From JACNKV01 sp964388155 (GTDB lineage: Bacteria; Fidelibacterota; Marinisomatia; Marinisomatales; JACNKV01): a stretch of DNA of 45,683 nucleotides. The stretch is from assembly GCA_964388155.1 (NCBI GenBank), contig CAYLYH010000022.1, forward strand, positions 1 through 45,683. The letters run 5' to 3'. A program made the translations under genes and the position numbers. Each line of letters starts with the position of its first letter. The first letter of the stretch is position 1. The notes beneath the pieces were generated by a model that saw only the letters and a program-made list of their open reading frames with translations, ran no database searches and was not told the origin of the DNA. Shown here piece by piece: positions 34,564 through 42,279 of the stretch.

Positions 34564-36462
34564 TTATTTTCCCTTGCAAGGGATTAATGTTCGATATAGC
34601 CAATAGATTACAGCGATAAAGAGAAGAGGTCCAAGCCATGTAAGTCCACCAATTGAAGGCCACCATTCTTTGTTCATAGTGAGGAATATCGGAACAGCTA
34701 CAAGGATTCCCATGATCGCTTCTCCTGTGATTAATCCAGAGGCTAACAGCAATCCTCTTTTTTCTGTTTTTTCTGTGGAACCTGCTTTTTTTCCGAAATG
34801 TGAAATCATTCCACCAATAAATATCGGAATCGTTAATTCTATTGGGAGGTAGATGCCGACTGCAACGGCAAGAATAGGCACACGAAAATCAGACCCTAAT
34901 CGCTCTTGGCGAATATCAATCATAATAATAAGAATACCGATGACGGCTCCAATCCAAACCATCGTCCATGGTAAATTCCCCTCAAAAACGCCTTCGGCAA
35001 CTGATTTCATTAATGTCGCCTGCGGTGCAGAGAGCGTAGGAGATCCAATGGTATAAGCGGTATGGAGTATATCCAGAACTAGTCCAAGGATAATCGCCGC
35101 GCTCAATGTTCCGATAATTTGCATGATTTGCTGTTTCCATGGGGTAGCTCCCAAAATGTACCCGGTTTTTAAATCTTGCATATTATCGCCGCCGATTGCG
35201 GCCGCACAGCAGACGACGGCACCAATTAGGATGGCAGCCGCAGAACCTGTGACAGAACCGGTGCCCAAAAAGGCAAGCAGTAACAAGGATGAAAATAAGA
35301 TAGTAGCAATCGTCACTCCGGAAATAGGATTGTTGGATGATCCAACCATTCCAGCCATATATGCGGCAACCGCTGAAAACAAAAACCCGAAGATCATCAT
35401 GACGATAGATAGTAATGCAGCGAGTGCCATCGAGTCTAAAATCCCGGCATAGAGTAAAAAGACGGGAATCAGGAGCGCAACAAGAGCAATACCAACATAA
35501 TTTATCGGAAAATCTTTTTCTTCTCGTGCAATTGATACGCCATCGTTTCTGTGTCGCATGGCATTCAGGCTGGCTTTGACGCCGGAGATGAGAGGTTTCA
35601 TCAATTTAATCAGTGACCATATTCCACCAACCACCATGGAGCCGACCCCCATATACCTGATTTTTGTATTCCAAATATTCCACGCGACTTCCATGGGTTC
35701 CCCTTCGAACCCGACCACCGCCGAATAGATGGGGATAGCAATTGCCCAGGAGATTAATCCTCCTGCGACGACTAAAATTCCGATATTTCTTCCTACGATA
35801 TATCCAACAGAGACTAATGCGGGGGACAGGTCTGTTCCCAATCCGAAAATAGACCGAAATATTTCACGTCCTCCCCGGGTAAACGCTATGACTTGTGAGC
35901 CCTCAACCGCGGCATGCCACATAGAAAAACCCTGCTGCGCCAATTTCATAAGTCCGCCGACAAGTCCTGCCATTCCGATAATTATCAACCCACCGGAATC
36001 GCTATCAGCTTTATCTTGATTTCGATCGCCAGCACGCAACACTGCAGCAGTGGCAACACCTTCAGGGTACTTTAATTTGGCTTCTACAATTAATGCTCTC
36101 CGAAGCGGAACCGTGAACAACACTCCGATTACCCCGCCGATACTGGCTATTTTTGCAACTTCCCAGTAATTAAATTCCGACCAGAAACCCATGAGGACAA
36201 GTGCAGGGATGGTAAAAATCACACCGGCAGCAAGAGATTCCCCTGCAGATGCTGCCGTTTGCACGATGTTATTCTCCAAAATATTGGATTTACGGAAAAG
36301 GCGCAAAACTCCCATGGAGATAACAGCGGCAGGGATGGAAGCAGAAACCGTCATTCCGGCAAATAATCCTAAGTAAGCATTGGCTCCAGCAAGAACCATG
36401 GATAATAAAATCCCAAGGAAAACAGCCTTGATCGTAATTTCAGGTAAGGGTTTGTTTAACAT
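34564..36462 (-). CDS. OPT family oligopeptide transporter
   Basis: A 632-residue, roughly 16-helix inner-membrane proton-coupled transporter of short peptides or metal chelates. The N-terminal block PLPEITIKAVFLGILLS, the FAGMTVSASIPAAV segment, KYPEGVATAAVLRAG and GDNMQDLKTGYILGATPWKQ are hallmark OPT sequences. I chose ATG 36462 (NKPLPEIT) because the extra 21 residues of the longer frame are polar and out of register with the family. It ends 1 bp before add, so the two are co-transcribed. Confidence 0.9.
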   Translation of the reverse strand: MLNKPLPEITIKAVFLGILLSMVLAGANAYLGLFAGMTVSASIPAAVISMGVLRLFRKSNILENNIVQTAASAGESLAAGVIFTIPALVLMGFWSEFNYWEVAKIASIGGVIGVLFTVPLRRALIVEAKLKYPEGVATAAVLRAGDRNQDKADSDSGGLIIIGMAGLVGGLMKLAQQGFSMWHAAVEGSQVIAFTRGGREIFRSIFGLGTDLSPALVSVGYIVGRNIGILVVAGGLISWAIAIPIYSAVVGFEGEPMEVAWNIWNTKIRYMGVGSMVVGGIWSLIKLMKPLISGVKASLNAMRHRNDGVSIAREEKDFPINYVGIALVALLIPVFLLYAGILDSMALAALLSIVMMIFGFLFSAVAAYMAGMVGSSNNPISGVTIATILFSSLLLLAFLGTGSVTGSAAAILIGAVVCCAAAIGGDNMQDLKTGYILGATPWKQQIMQIIGTLSAAIILGLVLDILHTAYTIGSPTLSAPQATLMKSVAEGVFEGNLPWTMVWIGAVIGILIIMIDIRQERLGSDFRVPILAVAVGIYLPIELTIPIFIGGMISHFGKKAGSTEKTEKRGLLLASGLITGEAIMGILVAVPIFLTMNKEWWPSIGGLTWLGPLLFIAVIYWLYRTLIPCKGK

Positions 36463-36690
36463 ATTATTCTCGTAATTGTTGACCGGAAAAGTAGAGAATA
36501 TTCTGTATCGTCGGCAAGAAATCATTCAGAATTTAGAAAGCTAAAAAGATGAAAGCTGAAAAACCGATAACTAAGAAATGTGCACCACTCCCTTTTTTTT
36601 GTTGTATGTTTTTCAAAAGAACTCTGTTGTCGGGTTGGAAATTCTTGCTACATTCTTGACAAATGATAACCAAATTGAGAAGAAGAAACC

Positions 36691-38496
36691 ATGACATTTG
36701 AGATTGCAATCATTCTTTGCATTGTTCTGCTGGCATTCATTCTGTTTGTATCAGAAGCCCTGCCGATAGACGTCGTCGCGCTTACCGTCCTTGGTATTTT
36801 GCTCGTCGGCGGATTTTTAACTCCAGGGGAAGCCATTTCCGGATTTGCAAATCCGGCGGTTATTACCATTGCGATTTTATTTATTTTAAGTCATGCTTTA
36901 CAAAAATCAGGGATACTCGAATTTCTGATCCTAAAACTTAATCGTCTTGCAAGTCGATCAAAATTCTTTGGATTAGCTGTATATCTTCTCTCTATTTCGT
37001 TGGCATCAGCGATTGTAAATAATACAGCGATTGTCGCCATTTTTATGCCAATCACCATTCGGCTTGCGCATCGTTACCAAATTTCTCCGTCCAAAGTGTT
37101 GATACCTCTTAGCTACGCAGCGATTCTTGGCGGTACACTCACACTGGTTGGAACATCCACAAATCTGTTGGTAAACTCCATCTTAGTTGCGAACGGTAAT
37201 TATCCTCCTCTGGGGATGTTTGAATTCACAAAATACGGCGCTATCGGACTGACGGTCGGACTTATTTATATTCTTTTTGTGGCTTACAGGATGTTACCCT
37301 CCCGAACGGTGACCTCCAGTTTGACAAAAAGCTATCACTTGGGCGGGTATCTGACAGAGATCAAAATCACGGAAGACTCACCGCTGGTTGGACAAACCTG
37401 TTTGGAGCGGGGAATCAATCAAAATTATGATGTGATGGTATTGGATATCCTTCGTGAAAAACAGTTGATTACAGCTAATATACGAAATACGGTTCTTAAA
37501 GCCGGTGATGTATTATTTGTGAAGGGGGCTGTTGATAACTTTATACGGATGAAAGAAGTCGAAAAGATTGCCTTATTAACGGATGAAAAGCTAAATCAGG
37601 GAGAATTGCAACAAGCAGATAATGTGTTAGTAGAGTGTCTATTGACCGAAAAATCATTTTTACTTGAAAAGAGTCTGATGGACATAAATTTCAGACGACG
37701 TTTCGGAAGTTTTGTGTTGGCAATTCGTCGTGAAGGAGAGATTCTCCGTCGAAAAATTGCTCATGTATTGCTTAAAGCATACGATACACTATTGGTGTAT
37801 GGACCTAGAGAAAAAATTAGAGAGATGGCGGGGACAGGTGATTTTATTGTACTTGAAGAGTTAGATGCACCGCTGAAAAAACCGAAATATTGGTGGCTGA
37901 GTATCGTGGTCATTATCGGAGCTGTAGGAATGGCTGCGATTGGGGCTGTTCCTATTTTGAAGGGAGTGCTCATCGGGACCATTCTGCTTATGGTTTTGAG
38001 AGTGATTACGCCCAATGAGAGCTATACGGCGATTCACTGGCAGGTGATTGTGTTGATTGCAGCGCTGATCCCGTTGGGATTGGTGATACAAACCAGCGGC
38101 ACTGCCAATTGGATTGGTGAAATTATGATCGGTATTTCAAATCGGTTCTCTGCTGATTTCCGTCCATATGCACTATTAGCATTGATCTATTTTGTAACGA
38201 TGGTTTTAACGGAAGTATCCTCCAATGCAGCCACGGCGATTATCATGACGCCCATCGCGATCGTAGCTTCAACCCAATCAGGATTGGATCCGCGTCCTTT
38301 TGTTTTTGCGATCTGTTTTGCAGCATCGGCATCGTTTATAACTCCGGTCGGATATCAAACCAATCTGATGGTGTACGGTCCCGGCGGATATAAATTCACC
38401 GATTATATGAAAGTGGGATTACCGCTTGGATTATTACTTTGGATTATCGCGACTATCATGATTCCGGTTCTCTGGCCTTTTTCTCCGCTTCAGTAA
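36691..38496 (+). CDS. SLC13-family permease with TrkA_C domains
   Basis: A 601-residue anion/Na-type permease of the DASS (CitT/ArsB-like) superfamily. The N-terminal membrane half (1-205) contains the loop SASAIVNNTAIVAIFMP-like NNTA motif. Two cytosolic RCK_C/TrkA_C domains lie at about 220-300 and 305-385 (GDVLFVKG, DTLLVYGP). The second membrane half ends with a repeated loop, TEVSSNAATAIIMTP, and the FITPVGYQTNLMVYGPGGY signature. Members move sulfate, dicarboxylates or other anions with Na+. The substrate cannot be read here. It starts a new + strand block, 165 bp from the divergent OPT frame. Confidence 0.9.
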   Translation: MTFEIAIILCIVLLAFILFVSEALPIDVVALTVLGILLVGGFLTPGEAISGFANPAVITIAILFILSHALQKSGILEFLILKLNRLASRSKFFGLAVYLLSISLASAIVNNTAIVAIFMPITIRLAHRYQISPSKVLIPLSYAAILGGTLTLVGTSTNLLVNSILVANGNYPPLGMFEFTKYGAIGLTVGLIYILFVAYRMLPSRTVTSSLTKSYHLGGYLTEIKITEDSPLVGQTCLERGINQNYDVMVLDILREKQLITANIRNTVLKAGDVLFVKGAVDNFIRMKEVEKIALLTDEKLNQGELQQADNVLVECLLTEKSFLLEKSLMDINFRRRFGSFVLAIRREGEILRRKIAHVLLKAYDTLLVYGPREKIREMAGTGDFIVLEELDAPLKKPKYWWLSIVVIIGAVGMAAIGAVPILKGVLIGTILLMVLRVITPNESYTAIHWQVIVLIAALIPLGLVIQTSGTANWIGEIMIGISNRFSADFRPYALLALIYFVTMVLTEVSSNAATAIIMTPIAIVASTQSGLDPRPFVFAICFAASASFITPVGYQTNLMVYGPGGYKFTDYMKVGLPLGLLLWIIATIMIPVLWPFSPLQ

Positions 38497-38567
38497 TTAT
38501 TATTACGGTGTAAATTCACCGGCACTTATTAGCAAATTAAATAATCATTCATAACATGAGGTTAACC

Positions 38568-39056
38568 ATGAAGCAATTTATTAAATTGAGTTTTACAGTA
38601 TCATTAATTGTGTTCGTAATTTTCGGATGCGGCGGAAAAGAAAAAATGGAAGTAAGTTCAATAACGATCCCGTTGGAGAAGTTCGAAGAAATGGCACCGG
38701 AATATGTTGACAAAACAATCAGTACAACCGGGATTGTCGATCATGTGTGTAAGCATGGCGGAAAAAAACTCCTGTTGGTGACGGACGATTATAGTCTGCA
38801 CGTATATGCCGAGGAGAGATATGATGACAACATCGTCGGAACGGAAATTGAAATTACGGGGAAAGTCGGCGAAGACATCATTGATGAATCCACTTTTCAG
38901 AAGTGGGAAGAGGATGCAAGCAGCCTGGATGAGCATGACAGAAAAATGGGAATTCTTGAATATGTGGGAATGATGAGAGATTCTTTAAAAACCTGTGGAA
39001 AAGACCATTTTTCAGATTATTACTTAACGTACGTTTCTCATAAATCCGTCGAGTAA
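38568..39056 (+). CDS. lipoprotein with OB-like domain
   Basis: With ATG 38568 (AGG eight bases upstream) the protein has 162 residues. It has a short signal peptide ending in the clear lipobox VIFGC, followed by GGKEKMEV. The core ISTTGIVDHVCKHGGKKLLL ... GTEIEITGKVGED resembles an OB-fold (tRNA_anti-like or DUF4920-like) domain with a Cys-His pair. A second cysteine follows near residue 144 (LKTCGKDH). The two Cys and His could bind metal or heme. It precedes a PepSY-type membrane protein by 133 bp. Function unknown. Confidence 0.7.
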   Translation: MKQFIKLSFTVSLIVFVIFGCGGKEKMEVSSITIPLEKFEEMAPEYVDKTISTTGIVDHVCKHGGKKLLLVTDDYSLHVYAEERYDDNIVGTEIEITGKVGEDIIDESTFQKWEEDASSLDEHDRKMGILEYVGMMRDSLKTCGKDHFSDYYLTYVSHKSVE

Positions 39057-39092
39057 CCGTTTGAAGAATTGAAGACGGTGAATGTAAGAGAG

Positions 39093-39164
39093 TAAACCAT
39101 TTATCAATCACCAAATATCCATTGTATAGCTTCAAAACTATAAATCTGTGTAATTTATGGTTTA
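39093..39164. repeat. inverted TAAACCAT arms in a low-complexity gap
   Basis: TAAACCAT (39093-39100) is repeated inverted as ATGGTTTA (39157-39164) around a 56-base AT-rich centre containing ATAAATCTGTGTAATTTATGG-like text. This is one more gap (39057-39189) with degenerate, phrase-like intergenic sequence. No terminator U-run follows. Confidence 0.45.
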
Positions 39165-39189
39165 GCCAACAATAACCAATTTACAAAAA

Positions 39190-39747
39190 ATGAAACAAAT
39201 CAGAAAATGGAGTAGAATCCTACACCGCGACATCGGATTCTTTTTTATAGGGACATCCATAATTTTCGGGATTTCAGGGATAGCACTCAATCACATGAGT
39301 GACTGGAATCCGAATTATACAGTTGAGAATAAACAATTCAAAACCAGCGCAGTATTAACAAAAGGAATTACAACCCCGGAGACCATCAAAAAAGTTGTAG
39401 ATGAAATTGCGGACAGCGATAAAATGCAAAAATTTTATTATCCGCAGGAGAATATCATTAAAATATTTTTAAAAGGCGGTTCTTCAATCATGATTAATAC
39501 CGAAACAGGGAATGCTCAAGCGGAATTTCTAAAAAAACGCCCGGTGTTTTACCATGTGAATTTTTTACATTACAATCCAAATCGCTGGTGGATGTGGTTT
39601 TCCGATATCTTTTCCGGTTCACTGATCTTATTCGCGGTTACCTCATTATTTATGGTTAAAGGTAAAAGAGGATTAAAAGGTACCGGCGGACTTTATACCG
39701 TGGCAGGGATTTTAATCCCGCTACTTTTTCTTTGGGCATCGATGTAA
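39190..39747 (+). CDS. PepSY-associated membrane protein
   Basis: A 185-residue protein with an N-terminal helix (about 14-38: WSRILHRDIGFFFIGTSIIFGISGIAL), a periplasmic PepSY-like middle (about 55-115), a second helix (about 135-155) and a third at the C-terminus (about 165-184). HRDIG and NHMSDW near the first helix are typical of PepSY_TM proteins, whose paired His residues are linked to iron/heme reduction in some members. This is a shortened form compared with the usual 350-450 residue PepSY_TM proteins. It follows the OB-like lipoprotein gene. Confidence 0.75.
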   Translation: MKQIRKWSRILHRDIGFFFIGTSIIFGISGIALNHMSDWNPNYTVENKQFKTSAVLTKGITTPETIKKVVDEIADSDKMQKFYYPQENIIKIFLKGGSSIMINTETGNAQAEFLKKRPVFYHVNFLHYNPNRWWMWFSDIFSGSLILFAVTSLFMVKGKRGLKGTGGLYTVAGILIPLLFLWASM

Positions 39748-39803
39748 CGATTTGATATTTCTCCCATCAAATATAGTGAATAACACTTGTATTGGGAGAA
39801 ACA

Positions 39804-40163
39804 ATGACAGAACAAAAAGATTACACCGTTAAACTAACGGATGCGAATTGGGATAATGAAATTCATAAAGCATCCGGATTGGCGGTTGTAGACGTATGGG
39901 CGCCGTGGTGTGCCCCGTGCCGTGTAATCGGCCCGGTTGTGGATGAGCTTGCCAGGGATTATTCATCCAGAGTAAAAATTGGGAAACTTAATGCAGATGA
40001 GAACATAAAAGCCTCTCAGCTACGTGTAACAGGGATACCGACGATCCTATTCCTAAAAAACGGAAAAGAGGTTGATCGATTGATCGGTGCCGCTCCAAAA
40101 GAACATTTGATCGCTAAGATTGAATATCATCTGGTCAGTGAAGGATATCATGGACAGGCATAA
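39804..40163 (+). CDS. trxA: thioredoxin (CAPC active site)
   Basis: A 119-residue cytoplasmic thioredoxin. The active site is WAPWCAPCRVIGP, with Ala in place of the usual Gly of CGPC. The cis-Pro loop GIPTILFLKNG is present. The start chosen is ATG 39804 behind a GGGAGA site; a TTG at 39792 opens the longer frame. It lies directly before the ECF sigma factor gene (50 bp) and leads a set of thiol-rich small proteins, so it is likely the reductant of that module. Confidence 0.93.
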   Translation: MTEQKDYTVKLTDANWDNEIHKASGLAVVDVWAPWCAPCRVIGPVVDELARDYSSRVKIGKLNADENIKASQLRVTGIPTILFLKNGKEVDRLIGAAPKEHLIAKIEYHLVSEGYHGQA

Positions 40164-40213
40164 ATATTTATGCTGATTTTGTCATTCATATCACTGATCG
40201 TTTTACAGGAATT

Positions 40214-40807
40214 ATGGAAGAACAACGGACAGAAAAACAATTGGTGGTTGACGCAAAAAACGGCGATCAGTCCGCGATGGCAAGCTTGGTGCAGATGCAT
40301 TCCGCCAAAATTTACAGTCTTGCTATTCGCATCATGCAAAATCAGGAAGACGCCGAAGATGTCCTTCAGGAGACTTTCATCATTATGATGAATAAACTCC
40401 ACACATTTTCGGGGAAGTCTTCACTCTACACATGGCTGTATCGTATTGCATCTAATGTTGCTTACGGTAAGTTCAGGGATAAAAAACACCTCGATCCGAA
40501 CGTGTCTCCGGATGAACCGAATTTCAAAGCATTGGCAGGACACGAATTGCATCACTGGCCGGATCATTTGGACGATAAACTGAATGATGAAGCCTTCCGA
40601 ACATGCTTATTACACGCACTTGATGAACTTCCTGAAAACTACCGTACAGTATTTGTTCTGAGAGATTTAGAAAATATGTCCACCAGAGATACGGCAAATA
40701 TTTTGGAAATCAGCGAAGCAAATGTCAAGGTGCGATTGATGCGTTCCCGATTGTTTCTGCGTGATCAGCTCTTGAATCATTTTAAATGTGTGGAGCGTCC
40801 CTCATGA
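40214..40807 (+). CDS. ECF-type RNA polymerase sigma factor
   Basis: A 197-residue sigma-70 family protein with region 2 at about 25-92 (DAEDVLQETFIIMMNKLHTF, TWLYRIASNVAYGKFR) and region 4 at about 137-192 (LDELPENYRTVFVLRDLENM, TRDTANILEISEANVKVRLM). It overlaps the next gene, a zinc anti-sigma factor, by ATGA, a common sigma/anti-sigma arrangement. Neighbouring thiol proteins suggest a redox-responsive regulon comparable in logic to SigR/RsrA (inference). An AGGA site lies three bases before the ATG. Confidence 0.9.
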   Translation: MEEQRTEKQLVVDAKNGDQSAMASLVQMHSAKIYSLAIRIMQNQEDAEDVLQETFIIMMNKLHTFSGKSSLYTWLYRIASNVAYGKFRDKKHLDPNVSPDEPNFKALAGHELHHWPDHLDDKLNDEAFRTCLLHALDELPENYRTVFVLRDLENMSTRDTANILEISEANVKVRLMRSRLFLRDQLLNHFKCVERPS

Positions 40808-41046
40808 GTAAGAAACATCTCCATTCGGTGAAGATCATAAAATTAGTCGAAAGGCAACTGGGGCGTGATGCTGATGCTGAACTGATTGATGAACTATCCA
40901 CGCATATGGAAGAATGCCCTGAATGCAAAATTTATGTGGACAGCGTCAAACAGACCATCAAATTGTATCGTGTGACCGATCAGAAACAATCCATCCCGAA
41001 TGATGTGTCGGACAGACTGTTTAAAGTATTAAAATTGAAGAAATAA
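40804..41046 (+). CDS. zinc-finger anti-sigma factor (ZAS-type)
   Basis: An 80-residue cytoplasmic protein with the HxxxCxxC motif (His34, Cys38, Cys41 in THMEECPECKIYVD), the zinc-binding anti-sigma signature. In redox-sensing members the zinc is lost and a disulfide forms, freeing the sigma factor. There is no membrane helix, so a cytoplasmic signal is expected. The start at ATG 40804 (ATGA overlap with the sigma gene) is chosen over an upstream codon. Cognate to the preceding ECF sigma by position. Confidence 0.85.
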   Translation: MSKKHLHSVKIIKLVERQLGRDADAELIDELSTHMEECPECKIYVDSVKQTIKLYRVTDQKQSIPNDVSDRLFKVLKLKK

Positions 41047-41047
41047 C

Positions 41048-41245
41048 ATGATTAATGAAAATACACTCATTGAGGATTTAGTACAGGATCATCCAAAATT
41101 GGTGGGACCGTTAGCTGATTATGGTTTAGTATGTATCCGGTGCGGAGAACCGATTTGGGGGTCTCTACAAGAGCTTGCAGAAGACAAAGGTATTAACAAT
41201 CTGGTTGAGATTATAAGCGAAATGAATGCTATTATTAAGTCATGA
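41048..41245 (+). CDS. DUF1858 redox-disulfide domain protein
   Basis: A 65-residue single-domain protein with the CxxC pair Cys29/Cys32 in LVCIRCGEP, typical of DUF1858, the 'hybrid-cluster-associated redox disulfide' domain also found at the N-terminus of ScdA-like proteins. It starts 2 bp after the anti-sigma stop and overlaps the GNAT gene by ATGA. A thiol-disulfide or metal-binding role is inferred. No hybrid cluster protein is in view. Confidence 0.88.
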   Translation: MINENTLIEDLVQDHPKLVGPLADYGLVCIRCGEPIWGSLQELAEDKGINNLVEIISEMNAIIKS

Positions 41246-41679
41246 TCTCTATACGAACAGCTGTCGAAAAGGATGCGTTGTTTGTGAACAGGCTTACTCG
41301 AGATGTTATGAAAGAGTATGTTGAGAATACATGGAATTCTGATGCGGAAAGAGAACATTATTGGGATATAAACTCTTTTAATCTTGACTCGACAAAAATA
41401 ATTCAATACAACCAAAGAGATGTGGGCAGGATATCTATTACGGAAATGTCAGATCGAATGATTCTTGATGAGATCCATATTCTACCGGTATTTCAATCCA
41501 AGGGGATTGGAACCGAAATATTGAATCAATTATTATTAAAAACTCGAAAAAACAATAAACCAACTGAGTTAATAGTGTTAAAGGCAAACGTATCCGCAAA
41601 ACAATTTTATGAACGGAATAATTTTAAAATAATTAAAGACAGTGAAGAGCATTACTTTATGAGATATGAAAATGAATAA
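41242..41679 (+). CDS. GNAT family acetyltransferase
   Basis: A 145-residue acetyl-CoA-dependent N-acyltransferase fold. Motif A is LPVFQSKGIGTEILNQLL (the Q/R-x-x-G-x-G/A CoA loop), and the end ANVSAKQFYERNNFKII with YFMRYE matches motif B. The acceptor is unknown. It overlaps the DUF1858 gene at its start and the DUF6132 gene at its end, so it belongs to the same operon. Confidence 0.88.
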   Translation: MISIRTAVEKDALFVNRLTRDVMKEYVENTWNSDAEREHYWDINSFNLDSTKIIQYNQRDVGRISITEMSDRMILDEIHILPVFQSKGIGTEILNQLLLKTRKNNKPTELIVLKANVSAKQFYERNNFKIIKDSEEHYFMRYENE

Positions 41680-41887
41680 GATTTATAATCGCTGGCTGAA
41701 AATGGGAATTTATGCTGTACTGGGAGCCGTTGGAGGTTATGCCTATTATTATTTTATCGGATGCAAATCCGGAACATGTGCAATTACAAACAATCCGTTG
41801 ATAAGCACAGCGTACGGAGCAATGATTGGTGCGGTGTGGGCATTTCCATCTAAAACAAAATCGAAAGAAGCAGGGAACCATGAGTGA
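41666..41887 (+). CDS. DUF6132 family small membrane protein
   Basis: A 73-residue protein with two helices (about 14-31 and 46-61) bracketing a conserved GCKSGTCAITNNPLIST loop (Cys33, Cys38). This pattern fits DUF6132. A second ATG at 41672 is an equally good start. The Cys-x4-Cys loop faces the membrane surface and could exchange disulfides or bind a metal. The gene overlaps GNAT upstream by 14 bp and the tiny recoding candidate downstream by 8 bp. Confidence 0.8.
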   Translation: MKMNKIYNRWLKMGIYAVLGAVGGYAYYYFIGCKSGTCAITNNPLISTAYGAMIGAVWAFPSKTKSKEAGNHE

Positions 41888-42038
41888 TATTCTGATTTTT
41901 ATCTTGATCGTAGGATTGTGGTTAGTGATCAACCGCGTAATTCTACCAAAAGCAGGAGTTCCTACTTGAGGAGTTCCATACAATCCTCCGTGTGAGGATA
42001 AAAAAGAAGTAAAGGAGGAAAATGATGCCGATGTATGA
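41880..42038 (+). CDS. candidate mini-selenoprotein: single-helix membrane protein with in-frame UGA
   Basis: From ATG 41880, with an AGGGA site close upstream, a 29-residue frame encodes one hydrophobic helix (residues 4-22) and the end ILPKAGVPT, then TGA (41967-41969). The same frame continues 22 codons beyond, GVPYNPPCEDKKEV and an acidic end, to TGA 42036-42038. If UGA is read as selenocysteine, the protein has 52 residues with U30 and C38 on the hydrophilic side of the helix. A hairpin with a G in its loop begins 13 bases past the UGA (see separate entry). It sits between thiol proteins in one operon. Alternative: a 29-residue peptide ending at the first TGA. No selenocysteine machinery is in the window. 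Confidence 0.45.
41983..41999 (+). promoter_or_regulatory. SECIS-like hairpin just after the in-frame UGA
   Basis: ATCCTC (41983-41988) pairs perfectly with GAGGAT (41994-41999) around loop CGTGT. The loop starts 20 bases after the UGA, inside the 16-37 base window usual for bacterial SECIS elements, and has G at its second position. It is followed by AAAAAAG, not a T run, so it is not a terminator. Confidence 0.45.
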
Positions 42039-42234
42039 TTACCGCTGTAATAATTGCGGTAAAGAATATGAAGAATTAGTTTGGTCCAGTTCAACGCTGG
42101 ACGAAGAGATTAAATGTCCGGAGTGTGGCGAACAAAAGTCGCAACGGTTATTGTCAGCACCGGTAATTTCGACCGGAAGCACTTCGCCTTCAGGGTATTC
42201 AGGTGGATGTTCACCATCATCAGGATTCTCATGA
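42025..42234 (+). CDS. FmdB-type zinc ribbon protein
   Basis: A 69-residue protein starting MPMYDYRCNNCGKEYEELV with a second Cys pair CPECGEQ (CxxC...CxxC zinc ribbon). A low-complexity Ser/Gly tail ends GGCSPSSGFS, standard for the FmdB regulatory-protein family. GGAGG lies six bases before ATG 42025; the ATG at 42022 is too close. The function of FmdB proteins is not settled. It overlaps the read-through extension of the preceding frame by 14 bp. Confidence 0.9.
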   Translation: MPMYDYRCNNCGKEYEELVWSSSTLDEEIKCPECGEQKSQRLLSAPVISTGSTSPSGYSGGCSPSSGFS

Positions 42235-42244
42235 GCGTAATGTT

Positions 42245-42260
42245 CTCCGCGGTCGCGGAG
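42245..42260. other. short GC-rich palindrome before the MATE gene
   Basis: CTCCGC pairs with GCGGAG around GGTC in the 45-bp gap between the FmdB and MATE genes. It could attenuate transcription into the transporter, but no T run follows immediately. Confidence 0.35.
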
Positions 42261-42279
42261 TTGGTATAACTAAATTTTT

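Noticed and set aside
36656..36690. TTGACA promoter before the SLC13 gene
   Set aside because: No -10 box at the right distance.
38504..38521. GGTG-TAAATT-CACC palindrome before the lipoprotein gene as an operator
   Set aside because: The arms are only 4-5 bp and a similar TAAATTCACCG string occurs in nearby coding sequence, so it may be chance.
41983..41999. Rho-independent terminator inside the thiol module
   Set aside because: The hairpin is followed by an A run, not a T run, and the strong FmdB ribosome site lies just after it.
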